DNA from: Clostridia bacterium | Lineage (GTDB): Bacteria; Bacillota; Clostridia; Christensenellales; Borkfalkiaceae | DNA: 64,000 nt | Direction of reading: 5' to 3' | Assembly (NCBI GenBank): GCA_017398825.1 | Contig: JAFQEV010000059.1 | Coordinates: forward strand, 34,453-98,452 | Shown: in pieces, positions 34,856 through 43,486 of the stretch | How positions within the stretch are numbered: position 1 is the first letter of the stretch | Layout: each line of letters starts with the position of its first letter | Program-made: the position numbers and the translations under genes | The notes under the pieces: generated by a model | Database searches by the model: none | What the model was told of the DNA's origin: nothing | The model's input: the letters and a program-made list of their open reading frames with translations, nothing else

Positions 34856-35605
34856 TTAATTTTCCTCTGCGTAATGGTTTTTGAGGTTGCGATAATAACG
34901 CGAGTTATAATATCCGCCATAGCGAGAAGAGAATTTACCAGCGTTTTTATAAGTTATAACCGTTCCTAAAATGTTGGGGTTGCTCTTTCTCATAAGCTCG
35001 TACGCCTCTTTTAACTGAGAACGACGGGTAACGCCTATGCAAGCAACGAAAATAACAACGTCACTTATCCCCGAGAAGTGAATGTAATCTGAAACTAAAA
35101 GTACGGGAGGACAGTCGAATAATACCATATCGTATTCTTCTCTCAATCCGCTGATTAATTCCTTAAACTTATCCGAGGTAAATATAATGGAGGCGTTGTG
35201 AGTTGCCTTTCCCCTATTTATAACGTCCACTCCGTAACTCGTCTTTTTAACGATATCTTCTCTCGTGCACTCGCCGAGCATGTATTCGGAAATGCCTTTT
35301 ACGTTTTGAACCTCGAAAATCTTGTGAACTTTAGGTCTTCTAAAGTCAAGGTCTACAACTATTACCTTTTTACCGCTCTTTGCAAGTGCAACCGCGGTGT
35401 TTGATACAACCGTTGATTTACCCTCGCCTGATACCGCCGATTCAAACTGGAATACCTTTTTCTTTCCGCTATCGGACGAGAATATAATGTTATCTTTGAG
35501 CCTGTTGTAGTTTACCGTTTCGCCAGAACCGGAGTTTATAACTATCTTCGGAACGTCACTATCAAAATCAGGGGTCTTTTTCTTAAACAATTTTCCTTTA
35601 AGCAT
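34856..35605 (-). CDS. CpsD/CapB-type bacterial tyrosine kinase
   Basis: A 249-residue BY-kinase from the ATG at 35603-35605, overlapping the chain-length gene stop by 8 nt with GAGGA just before it; upstream in-frame starts extend into that gene. The Walker motifs are SAVSGEGKSTVVSNTA, VVDLDFRRPKV and DMVLFDCPPVLLVSD. The C-terminal tail is rich in tyrosines (YGGYYNSRYY), the usual autophosphorylation cluster. It controls polysaccharide polymerisation with its membrane partner. Confidence 0.93.
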   Translation of the reverse strand: MLKGKLFKKKTPDFDSDVPKIVINSGSGETVNYNRLKDNIIFSSDSGKKKVFQFESAVSGEGKSTVVSNTAVALAKSGKKVIVVDLDFRRPKVHKIFEVQNVKGISEYMLGECTREDIVKKTSYGVDVINRGKATHNASIIFTSDKFKELISGLREEYDMVLFDCPPVLLVSDYIHFSGISDVVIFVACIGVTRRSQLKEAYELMRKSNPNILGTVITYKNAGKFSSRYGGYYNSRYYRNLKNHYAEEN

Positions 35606-36431
35606 CTTCCTCATCCCCCTTCTTTTTCTCAGTTTTTTCACGGTTATCTAAGTTAGTAGAAATATCTATTGTTGCAATAATTTGGTTTTCCGTTAAAATC
35701 TCTACTTGTTCTTTCGTAGACACGGCGTCGCTTAAAAGATTTTTAACGAGAACGAATATTACCGATACCACTAAGCCGACGAGTGCAGCGAGGAAAACCG
35801 TTTTCGTTCTACCCGTTGCCGCAGTTACGTCCGCAGGAGATGCGTCCGAATAAACGAAAATCTTTTCACTCAAATATCCGTATTTGATTTTAGTATTTCC
35901 GTTAGCGTCCTCAATCGTAGCGGTGTTGATGGTTTCAATACTCTTTGAAACGTAATCGTTAAGAGTTTTTGCAACCTCGTGCTTTATAGCGCTTACGTTA
36001 CCGCCGTGCTGACTGTAGGTATACGTTATCGAAAAGTAAGGGGACTCCTCGTTTACGATAAAGTTCAATCCGCCCCTTAACTTAATACCTGCTTTAGATA
36101 CCTCGTTCATAACCTCGTTGCTGGTAAATACGGGTTTACACTGAGGAACGAGCATCGCGCAGTACTGATACGCCACGTGCTCGGAAATACCTTCCGACCT
36201 CAAACCGTCCTCATCTTCCGTGTATAACTTATCGGTGAAAATGTACGCGTCAACCCTCGCGGTGTAACTCGTTTTTTGATAAGCGAGAGCATACACTACG
36301 CCAAGCCCTGCAAACAAAACGGTTATGATTATAATCCAAATCAAACCTTCTCTTAGGGTCTTGAAAATCTCACCTAAAGAGAGTTTGCTTTCCCTTTCCT
36401 TTACCGGAACTTTGGTTTCTTTTTCGTCCAT
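35598..36431 (-). CDS. CpsC/Wzz-type polysaccharide chain-length regulator
   Basis: A 277-residue protein from the ATG at 36429-36431, with AAGGAG 12 nt ahead; the 20-residue upstream extension overlaps that ribosome site. Two membrane helices flank an external loop: LREGLIWIIIITVLFAGLGVVYAL near the N-terminus, and TVFLAALVGLVVSVIFVLV near residue 235. The short cytoplasmic tail would contact the CpsD kinase. No glycosyltransferases are in this window, so only the regulatory part of the system is seen. Confidence 0.88.
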   Translation of the reverse strand: MDEKETKVPVKERESKLSLGEIFKTLREGLIWIIIITVLFAGLGVVYALAYQKTSYTARVDAYIFTDKLYTEDEDGLRSEGISEHVAYQYCAMLVPQCKPVFTSNEVMNEVSKAGIKLRGGLNFIVNEESPYFSITYTYSQHGGNVSAIKHEVAKTLNDYVSKSIETINTATIEDANGNTKIKYGYLSEKIFVYSDASPADVTAATGRTKTVFLAALVGLVVSVIFVLVKNLLSDAVSTKEQVEILTENQIIATIDISTNLDNREKTEKKKGDEEDA

Positions 36432-36462
36432 AACTAAAAAATACTCCTTATATTCTAAGTAT

Positions 36463-36491
36463 ATTATATACTTATTGCGCGCTTTAGTCAA
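36463..36491 (-). promoter_or_regulatory. Promoter of the cps regulatory genes
   Basis: On the minus strand: TTGACT (36486-36491), 17-nt spacer, TATAAT (36463-36468). The -35 lies in the loop of a CGCGCTT/AAGCGCG hairpin, and the -10 lies inside the palindrome AAGTATAT-T-ATATACTT (36459-36475). Confidence 0.82.
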
Positions 36492-36504
36492 GCGCGGTTT
36501 TTTC

Positions 36505-37818
36505 TTACTTCTTGCCCTTTTTAACTCGAATTGCTTTTATATCCTTTTCAAACCCAAAATCAGTTGGCTCGTAGAAAACTTGCCCTCTTACCTTTTTGGG
36601 TAAATACTCCTGCTCAACGTATCCGCCGTAGTCGTGAGGGTACTTATATTCCGCACTCTTTTGCTTGCCCTCTTTGCTTAGATACGAGGGGTTGATAAGA
36701 TAGGGAGGAATATCGTCGTCGCGAATTTCCGTCGCCGCCTTTTGCGCCTTTTGCATAGCGACTACTACGCTGTTTGATTTATGCGTTTCGCAAACGTAAA
36801 TTATAGCCTCGGATAGAGGTATCAACCCTTCGGGTTGACCTATGTTTTGGAGCGCCGTCATTGCACTCGTTGCAACTACTAAGGCGTTGGGATCGGAAAG
36901 CCCCACGTCCTCAGCCGAGTGAACTACTAATCGCCTCGCTATTATCATGGGGTCTAAACCGCCTTGAATTAAGCGCTGGCTGTAATATAAAGCCGCGTCG
37001 CTATCACTTCCCCTCAAACTCTTGCAAAATGCGGATAAGAGGTGATAGTAGCCGTTCTCATCTATTGATAAAGCCTTTTTTTGAATTGACTGTTCAGCGT
37101 CTTTTAACGTGATTTCTACAAGCCCGTCGTCGTTAACGGGAGTGGTGAGTGCGGCAAGCTCAATGGCGTTATACGCCGTTCTTAAATCACCTGCGGAAGT
37201 TATCGCTATGTGATTGTACGCCTCTTCGCTCACTTTTAAGTTCATATTGCCAAGCCCGCGCTTTTTATCCTCAACAGCCCTTTTGAGCGCGTTCTTGATA
37301 ATCTCGGTGGAAAGGCTTTTAAACTCGAATACCCTGCATCTCGAAATTATTGCAGGCGTCATTGCAACGTAAGGGTTTTCCGTAGTTGAACCGATAAATA
37401 TTACCGTGCCCTTTTCGATAGACGGCAACAAACTATCCTGTTGGGTCTTGTTAAAGCGGTGGCACTCGTCTAAAAGCAAATACGTTCTCTTGCCGTAGGT
37501 TTTTAAGTCGACTTCAGCCTGCTCTATCGCTTTTTTTACGTCGGCAACACCGCTCGTAACGGCGTTTAACTTTACAAAATTTCCACTCGTGGAATTTGCA
37601 ATTATATTTGCAAGCGTGCTCTTGCCCGTGCCCGGAGGGCCGAAAAATATACAACTACCGAGCTTATCTGAAATAATAGCCCTCTTTAAAAGACTGCCCT
37701 CACTTGCAATATCTGCCTGACCTAAAAACTCTTTAAGAGTTTCAGGGCGCATTCTCTCGGCTAAAGGGACGGAGTCGTGATTTTTTTGTTCGTTTAAAGT
37801 GTCGAAAAGCGTGTACAT
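36505..37818 (-). CDS. rarA: Replication-associated recombination protein A (RarA/MgsA)
   Basis: Full length at 437 residues. AAA+ motifs: CIFFGPPGTGKSTLANII (Walker A), TYLLLDECHRFNKTQQD (Walker B), SENPYVAMTPAIISRCRVF (sensor); the C-terminal helical region includes DPMIIARRLVVHSAEDVGLSDPNAL. It acts on stalled replication forks. The first residues EQKNHDSVPLAERMRPETLKEFLGQ are typical. AGGT precedes the ATG; it is divergent from ylbJ. Confidence 0.95.
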   Translation of the reverse strand: MYTLFDTLNEQKNHDSVPLAERMRPETLKEFLGQADIASEGSLLKRAIISDKLGSCIFFGPPGTGKSTLANIIANSTSGNFVKLNAVTSGVADVKKAIEQAEVDLKTYGKRTYLLLDECHRFNKTQQDSLLPSIEKGTVIFIGSTTENPYVAMTPAIISRCRVFEFKSLSTEIIKNALKRAVEDKKRGLGNMNLKVSEEAYNHIAITSAGDLRTAYNAIELAALTTPVNDDGLVEITLKDAEQSIQKKALSIDENGYYHLLSAFCKSLRGSDSDAALYYSQRLIQGGLDPMIIARRLVVHSAEDVGLSDPNALVVATSAMTALQNIGQPEGLIPLSEAIIYVCETHKSNSVVVAMQKAQKAATEIRDDDIPPYLINPSYLSKEGKQKSAEYKYPHDYGGYVEQEYLPKKVRGQVFYEPTDFGFEKDIKAIRVKKGKK

Positions 37819-37850
37819 AATTACCTGAAATTTTTAATATATTTTTATAA

Positions 37851-38846
37851 ATGGTTAAATTTTTTAAAAGTGGAAAATGGACGTTTAACGTCGCCCTGGC
37901 GATAACCCTCGTATTTTTTATCGTAGCTTTAGCAATCTTTCCAGACGTTTATTCAAAAACTACCTACGCAGGAATTGCGCTGTGGGCAACGGCGGTTCTC
38001 CCGTCGCTACTGCCGTACTTTTTTCTAACTGCCCTACTTACCAAAACTAACGTTTTATCGAGTTTTTGCAACTCGCTATCTCCCCTCGTTAAAAAGCCGT
38101 TTCGCCTCGGCGGAAGTGCCGTCTACGCCTTTTTTACAAGCATACTTTCAGGATATCCCGTGGGGAGCAAAATTATAGCCGACCTATACTTAGAGGGAGT
38201 TATTTCAGACGGGGAGGCAACGCGTATGAGTTTGCTTTGCTCTACCTCCGGTCCTCTCTTTATAATAGGCGCAGTTGGAAACGCCGCCTTTAACGATAAA
38301 GCCATAGGCTTTATTTTGTACGGCGTGCACGTTTTATCCGCCATAATTACCGCTTTAATTTTTAGAAAAGCAGGAGGAAAAGAAAAAGAATTTTCTCCAA
38401 AACCGCTTGCACATAAAGACGATAACGCCCTGTATAACGCCGTTTACTCTTCCGTTATATCGGCGCTCGTCGTCGGCGGGTTTGTGAGTATTTTCTACGT
38501 ACTATCTCAAATACTTGCTGATTTTAAAATTCTATACCCTATAAGCCTTATTACAACTGCCGTTTTATCTCCGTTAGGCGCGAGTGGCGCGCACGGAAAC
38601 GCACTTTCTGTTGGTCTTATAGAATTTACTAAAGGTTGCGTGCTATTATCCTATACGGGAACAACTCCGCTATCGGTATCACTCGCTTGCTTTTTGATAA
38701 GCTTTGGAGGCATATCTATAATACTTCAATCGTTCGCGTTTTTGAAAAAAGCACGAGTTAGCGTTTTGTTCTTTACTCTTGGAAAACTCGTTCAAGGAAC
38801 TATTTCAGGGCTTATTTGTTATTTTGCTTGCCTGATTTTTTTATAA
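37851..38846 (+). CDS. ylbJ: YlbJ-like sporulation integral membrane protein
   Basis: A membrane protein of 331 residues with about eight helices and the nucleoside-recognition (Gate) motif TSILSGYPVGSKIIADLY. Its place next to coaD and rsmD matches the ylbH-coaD-ylbJ neighbourhood of Bacillus, where YlbJ is needed for sporulation. No ribosome site precedes the ATG; TATATT lies 7 nt upstream. The 3' end overlaps coaD by 35 nt, tail to tail. Confidence 0.85.
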   Translation: MVKFFKSGKWTFNVALAITLVFFIVALAIFPDVYSKTTYAGIALWATAVLPSLLPYFFLTALLTKTNVLSSFCNSLSPLVKKPFRLGGSAVYAFFTSILSGYPVGSKIIADLYLEGVISDGEATRMSLLCSTSGPLFIIGAVGNAAFNDKAIGFILYGVHVLSAIITALIFRKAGGKEKEFSPKPLAHKDDNALYNAVYSSVISALVVGGFVSIFYVLSQILADFKILYPISLITTAVLSPLGASGAHGNALSVGLIEFTKGCVLLSYTGTTPLSVSLACFLISFGGISIILQSFAFLKKARVSVLFFTLGKLVQGTISGLICYFACLIFL

Positions 38847-39300
38847 TGGCGATAACGCTTTCAGATAGCATTTCGCCCCCTTCAATCGCGCCGATTAAAT
38901 CTTTCTTAACGGCGGTGGAACTAACCTCTTTAAGCTCGTCGCTACACGGGAGATACAAGGTTACAATCTCGGGATACAAAGTGCGGTTAAATGCGTGCAT
39001 CTTGTTTTCGTACTCGTAATCGGTGGCGTTTCTAACTCCTCTTACGGTATACACAATACCCTCTTTCTTCATAAGGTCAACGAGCATTCCCTCGTGATAC
39101 ACTACCTTTACGTTTTTGTAATCCTTGCATACGGCGCTTAGCATTTCAAGCCTTTCCGAAACGGAAAATAAAGTCTTCTTTTCGGAATTTATGCAAAGGG
39201 CAACGACAACGCCGTCAAACAGCGCGGACGCCTTTTCTATAACCTTTTCGTGCCCCTTGGTAACGGGGTCGAAAGTACCTGCAAATACACATTTTTTCAT
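38812..39300 (-). CDS. coaD: Phosphopantetheine adenylyltransferase
   Basis: A 162-residue nucleotidyltransferase with GTFDPVTKGHEKVI (HIGH-like motif, T/GxxH) at the N-terminus and VSSTAVKKDLIGAI near the C-terminus. It makes dephospho-CoA from phosphopantetheine and ATP. Overlaps the rsmD stop by 4 nt. Confidence 0.97.
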   Translation of the reverse strand: MKKCVFAGTFDPVTKGHEKVIEKASALFDGVVVALCINSEKKTLFSVSERLEMLSAVCKDYKNVKVVYHEGMLVDLMKKEGIVYTVRGVRNATDYEYENKMHAFNRTLYPEIVTLYLPCSDELKEVSSTAVKKDLIGAIEGGEMLSESVIAIIKKSGKQNNK

Positions 39301-39833
39301 AGTAACACCCTGTAGAAATCAAAAATTGCTATTCCGTATTTACGCGTATCGCAAAGCTCGAAACCGCTCACGGATACCGACTGCCTGTCCGATTTATGCT
39401 CGTAGATAAATATTCCGCCATCGCTCAGTAGCGACCTTTCTTTGACTATAGAAAGTATCTTTTCTATCTCGCTAAATTCGTAGGGAGGATCGAAAAATAT
39501 TATATCAAACACCTTGTCCGTCCCCTTTAAAAAGCCCTCCGCCGTGCTTTTTACAAACGTTTCAGTTACGCCTATTGAGAGGGCGTTTTCCTTGCACAGC
39601 TTTAAACTTTCTTGTGAAACGTCAACGAAGGTAATAGAGCTTGCTCCCCTTGAATAACACTCCAAGCCAACCGAGCCCGTACCTGCGCAAAGGTCTAAAA
39701 AATTGCATTCGTAAACGCTTTGCCCCAAAATGTTGAACAAAGCCTCTTTCGCCCTATCGGAAGTGGGGCGAATGCTATCGCCCTTAAATTCCTTTAATTT
39801 TTTACCTTTGTTTTTTCCGCCTATTATTCTCAT
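39297..39833 (-). CDS. rsmD: 16S rRNA (guanine(966)-N(2))-methyltransferase RsmD
   Basis: The protein has 178 residues from the ATG at 39831-39833 (MRIIGGKNKGKKL), which overlaps the alr stop by 4 nt; the longer frame enters alr. Motifs: RPTSDRAKEALFNIL, FLDLCAGTGSVGLE (SAM binding) and IIFFDPPYEF (catalytic). It methylates G966 of 16S rRNA. Confidence 0.95.
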   Translation of the reverse strand: MRIIGGKNKGKKLKEFKGDSIRPTSDRAKEALFNILGQSVYECNFLDLCAGTGSVGLECYSRGASSITFVDVSQESLKLCKENALSIGVTETFVKSTAEGFLKGTDKVFDIIFFDPPYEFSEIEKILSIVKERSLLSDGGIFIYEHKSDRQSVSVSGFELCDTRKYGIAIFDFYRVLL

Positions 39834-40846
39834 ATATAAACTATCTTGGCTCGCTTGGAGCACGAGGTTAAAATTTCGTACGGGATAGTCCCGTATTTTT
39901 TTGCCGTTTCGCTTGCGTTATCCATTACTAAAACGTAATCTTCTAAATGCTCGCCGTCAACGGCGCAAAGATCCATGCAAAGCGGTGGGTTAAGCTTATC
40001 GCCACCTCTAAAAAAGCCGTCGGCATAGCCCATACGAAGTATAGTAACCGCCTCTTTTGAGTAAATTTGAGAGCCGTAGAGTAAATTTGTTTTTTGAAGG
40101 TTTTTCCTAACGGCTAAAGTTTTTGCATAAACCTTCATAACGGGCTCTAAATTAATAATATCCGTTTTAAACGGAGTGTAGCCGTATAACATAATCCCTG
40201 AACGAACTGCGTCGAAGTGATAATCTTCTCCTAAGAGAATCCCTCCACTTGCCGAAAGGTGAATAACAGCTCTATCCGAGTAGTTTTTAACGGCGCTTGA
40301 CAAGCGCAAAAATTCATTTCGTTGAGATTTTAGATATTTCGAATTTAAAACGTCACCGAGATGAGAATATGCACCCGTTATAATAACTCCAGATTTCGAT
40401 GCAACGCTTACTATATCGTTCACCTCGCTCTCGGTACTCGCGCCAAGCCTGTTCATGCCCGTGTTGAGCTTTAACTGAACGCTCGCCTGCCTACCGAGTT
40501 TATCGCAAACCTCGGCGATATCAACAATTTGCCGTTTGTCGCAAACGGTTAAGGTTATATCTTTCAACACAAGGCTTTCTATCGCCGATTTAGTTGCAGG
40601 AGTTAAAAGCAAAATCTCCTTATCGCAACCGCATATCCTAAGCGTTAGCGCCTCGCTCGCGAGGGAAACGCAAAACCCGTCTACGTGCGAATATAGCGCG
40701 TTCGCTACGCCTGCGAGCCCGTGGCCGTACGCGTCCGACTTTACTACGGCGTAAAGCCTCGTTCGCTTACTTAAAAGAGTTTTTACCTTAACTGCGTTGT
40801 TTACGAGGTTTTTTATAGACACTTCACAAATTATCGGGCAAGACAT
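39830..40846 (-). CDS. alr: Alanine racemase
   Basis: At 338 residues, this is slightly short for the family. The PLP-binding Lys is in LYAVVKSDAYGHG near residue 36, and ARTGMNRLG-type KLNTGMNRLG, SHLG and SASGGILL follow in the barrel. The C-terminal domain has the catalytic Tyr region (LLYGSQIYSKEAVTILRMGYADGF) and CMDLCAVD. It supplies D-alanine for the wall. GGAG precedes the ATG; divergent from the small DUF3789 gene. Confidence 0.94.
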   Translation of the reverse strand: MSCPIICEVSIKNLVNNAVKVKTLLSKRTRLYAVVKSDAYGHGLAGVANALYSHVDGFCVSLASEALTLRICGCDKEILLLTPATKSAIESLVLKDITLTVCDKRQIVDIAEVCDKLGRQASVQLKLNTGMNRLGASTESEVNDIVSVASKSGVIITGAYSHLGDVLNSKYLKSQRNEFLRLSSAVKNYSDRAVIHLSASGGILLGEDYHFDAVRSGIMLYGYTPFKTDIINLEPVMKVYAKTLAVRKNLQKTNLLYGSQIYSKEAVTILRMGYADGFFRGGDKLNPPLCMDLCAVDGEHLEDYVLVMDNASETAKKYGTIPYEILTSCSKRAKIVYI

Positions 40847-40931
40847 TAAAATTCTCCGTCTTTTAATTGTATGCCGTAAAACTTTCGTTTGTTATCGTAT
40901 AGAAAGCGCAAAGTGCGTTAATAATTATGCT

Positions 40932-41030
40932 ATGAGTTTTTTGATAGGATTGCTTGTGGGAACGGCACTCGGCGCAAACGTCGCCTTGCTCGTTACCGCA
41001 CTAATCACGGTTAACAAGAAAACTAAATAA
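40932..41030 (+). CDS. DUF3789-like small membrane protein
   Basis: A protein of 32 residues, a single hydrophobic helix with a glycine pattern (MSFLIGLLVGTALGANVALL) and a basic end (NKKTK). The sequence pattern fits DUF3789, a family of about 30 residues found widely in Clostridia. The frame extends upstream, but only this ATG gives the family form. The stop overlaps the 3' end of the ABC exporter gene by 8 nt. No good ribosome site; AATAAT lies 6 nt before the ATG. Confidence 0.6.
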   Translation: MSFLIGLLVGTALGANVALLVTALITVNKKTK

Positions 41031-42639
41031 TCTTACCGCCGTCAATAGTAACGGTCTTTGTTGCGTAGCGCTCGAACGCGGGTCTGTGAGAAATCACAAC
41101 CAGCGTCTTTTTAAGTGCAACGAGAGATTTAACGACCTCTTCCTCAGTCTTTTGGTCGAGAGCGGAGGTGGGCTCGTCTAAGATAATAACGGGTGCGTTG
41201 CTATACACCGCCCTCGCTATTGCCAAGCGCTGTTGTTGACCTTCTGAAAGGCGGAACTTCTCGTTCAAAACGGTGTCCTCTTTAAACTCAAAACTATCAA
41301 CGGTGGAGTAAAGCCCAGCCGTTTTTAAAGCGCTTTTTAACCTCTCCCCGTCGTATTCGCCGTTGAATACGACGTTTTCTTTTACCGAGCCTGAAAATAT
41401 CATATTGCCCTGCGGAACAAAGGAGTAAACCCCCTTTACCGAACACGGCGAATAAACTTCTTTGCCAAGGCTAATATCAATCTTGCCGTCGCTTACCGCA
41501 TACAAGCCGGAGATAACTTTAGCAAGCGTCGTTTTGCCCTCGCCTGAACCGCCCTTTATAAGCAAAACGTCACCTTTGCAAATTTCGAGGGAAACTCCGC
41601 TTAAAACCTCGCCGTCACCATACGAAAAGGAAACTCCATCTAACTTTATTTTATCAAAATCGGAAAGCTCGGTTTTTTGAGGTTCTAAAGAGGATATATC
41701 AAACAGCCTTGCGCCCGAAACGAGCATTTCGGCGTGCGCCGTGAAAAATCCGCTTATGCTCGATATGGGCGAGCGAATTTGCAATACGAGCTGGAGCATT
41801 GCCGTTATCACGCCAAAATCAACGCCGTTTAAGCCCTTTGATATGCCGTAAACGCCAAATATTGCAGTCGCCGTGTAAAAGGCGGTAAAGCAAAGGTTTA
41901 TAACGGAGTTTACAAATGAGGAAAAATACCTTTCCTTAAGCCTTGCCGTTTGGTACTTTTCAAAACTGCCCTCCACCTTGCTTATCGCAAAGCCCTCGGC
42001 GTTAAACGTTTTTACTGCCAACGCGTTATCAGAAACCTCGGAAACGAGTGAGGACTGCTTTGAATTTTCTCTCCTCGATACGCCGTGGAGTTTGTAAATA
42101 ATTTTTCTAACCCAAAACGAGCAAGCAACTATGATAAGCGCTATAGCTAAAACGATACTCGTAAACACGGGTTGAAGAATAAACAGCGCAATGGCAGTTC
42201 CCATAAGCCTTACTGCAGTTGCTACTATATTTGGAATTAAGTTGGTCTTTACGCTGGCAACTTTAGTAACGTCACCATCGAGCCTTGAAACAAGGTCGCC
42301 CGAGGATAGTGCCGATATCGTTTTGAAATCGCTGTTTATATACCCGCTAAGAACTACGCTTTTAAGCTTTTTCTCCGCAGTCACCTGGAGTTTATCGCCC
42401 ATAAGCCTCACCGCAACGCCTAAGAGATAATTCACAATTACCACTATCACGAGTGCGATTGCAGGATATATTACGGGAAGGGAATTCGACCTCTCAACGC
42501 TGTTTATAAGCTGTTTCACCGCAAGGGCAAAGATTACCGAAAGCCCCGCTTGCAGAGCGCTTAGGATAACGTAAAAATAAAATTTGAAATTTTTAGAGGG
42601 AATAGCCCTTTCAATCTTGCCTAAAACGGTGTTTTTCAT
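41023..42639 (-). CDS. ABC transporter, fused membrane and ATPase domains
   Basis: A 538-residue exporter-type half transporter. Six helices fill residues about 1-310 (ABC_membrane). The ATPase shows GGSGEGKTT (Walker A), a Q-loop near FVPQGNMIF, LSEGQQQRLAIARAV (signature), [12 protein letters not shown] (Walker B) and VISHRPA (switch His). Such proteins act as dimers; no partner gene is near, so probably a homodimer. Substrate unknown. Confidence 0.94.
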   Translation of the reverse strand: MKNTVLGKIERAIPSKNFKFYFYVILSALQAGLSVIFALAVKQLINSVERSNSLPVIYPAIALVIVVIVNYLLGVAVRLMGDKLQVTAEKKLKSVVLSGYINSDFKTISALSSGDLVSRLDGDVTKVASVKTNLIPNIVATAVRLMGTAIALFILQPVFTSIVLAIALIIVACSFWVRKIIYKLHGVSRRENSKQSSLVSEVSDNALAVKTFNAEGFAISKVEGSFEKYQTARLKERYFSSFVNSVINLCFTAFYTATAIFGVYGISKGLNGVDFGVITAMLQLVLQIRSPISSISGFFTAHAEMLVSGARLFDISSLEPQKTELSDFDKIKLDGVSFSYGDGEVLSGVSLEICKGDVLLIKGGSGEGKTTLAKVISGLYAVSDGKIDISLGKEVYSPCSVKGVYSFVPQGNMIFSGSVKENVVFNGEYDGERLKSALKTAGLYSTVDSFEFKEDTVLNEKFRLSEGQQQRLAIARAVYSNAPVIILDEPTSALDQKTEEEVVKSLVALKKTLVVISHRPAFERYATKTVTIDGGKII

Positions 42640-42795
42640 TGCCTTTTCTCCGCAATAAGTATTTATTAACTATTATTTTAACCTAAATATTACGATAAGT
42701 CAATCGCGAAAGTTTTTTGTTTTTAACAAAAAGCCTTTATTTTGTCGGTTTTTTATGATAAAATACAATTATATTAAATTTTCAAGGTGAATTTT

Positions 42796-43485
42796 ATGGG
42801 TTACAACATATCAACTATGCATATTTGGCGAATGTTCAACGGCAACTGCGAGTGCCCTATGTGCAAGCTTAAACTCAAAACGGAATGCGATATAGCCGAG
42901 CTTTATCTTTCCGAGGCCGTGATGGAAGACGCCGAGCGTGAAAAGGTTAACAAGTACGGCTTTTGTAAGGACCACTATGACCTCCTCTACTCCGGTAGGA
43001 ACAAATTAGGGCTTGCCCTTCAGCAGTCAACGAGGCTGAAAAGAGTTGATAAACTCATAAAGCCCGTGGACGTAAAGAGTGCCGTAAAGACTGCCAAAAA
43101 GCTCCGTGAGGAAACTAGCGACTGCATTATTTGCAGAAGGCTTGAGTACAACATGAAAAGGTATTTTGAAACTGTTGCAAGGCTTTACGGTGACGACGAG
43201 AAGTTTAGAAAGCAATTTGCATCGATAAAGGGCTTTTGCTATCCCGATTATATCCGCCTCGTTGAAAACGCAGGCAAAGCTGGAAAGTACGCAAAAGAGT
43301 TTTTAGAGGTTCTATACGAAAAACAAAAATCTTCCGCAGAAGAACTTCAAAAGAACTTGACTGACTTTACTATGGCGTTTGACTATCGCTCGACCTCTCT
43401 TCCACCAAAGAGCGCGTCTATGAGCCTTGTTCAAGCGAGAATTAAATTTTACGGCGAAAAGCCAACACTACCCGAAAGGAGATAA
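42796..43485 (+). CDS. DUF6062 family protein
   Basis: A 229-residue protein from the ATG at 42796, with AAGGTGA six nt upstream; a GTG at 42787 is within that site. Cys-rich pairs recur: CECPMCKLK, CKDHY, CIICRR, CYPDY, suggesting metal-binding knuckles. Family function unknown; it is common in Clostridia. The stop lies 1 nt before the M20 peptidase ATG. A TAAAAT box with preceding TGA lies about 30 nt upstream. Confidence 0.85.
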   Translation: MGYNISTMHIWRMFNGNCECPMCKLKLKTECDIAELYLSEAVMEDAEREKVNKYGFCKDHYDLLYSGRNKLGLALQQSTRLKRVDKLIKPVDVKSAVKTAKKLREETSDCIICRRLEYNMKRYFETVARLYGDDEKFRKQFASIKGFCYPDYIRLVENAGKAGKYAKEFLEVLYEKQKSSAEELQKNLTDFTMAFDYRSTSLPPKSASMSLVQARIKFYGEKPTLPERR

Positions 43486-43486
43486 A

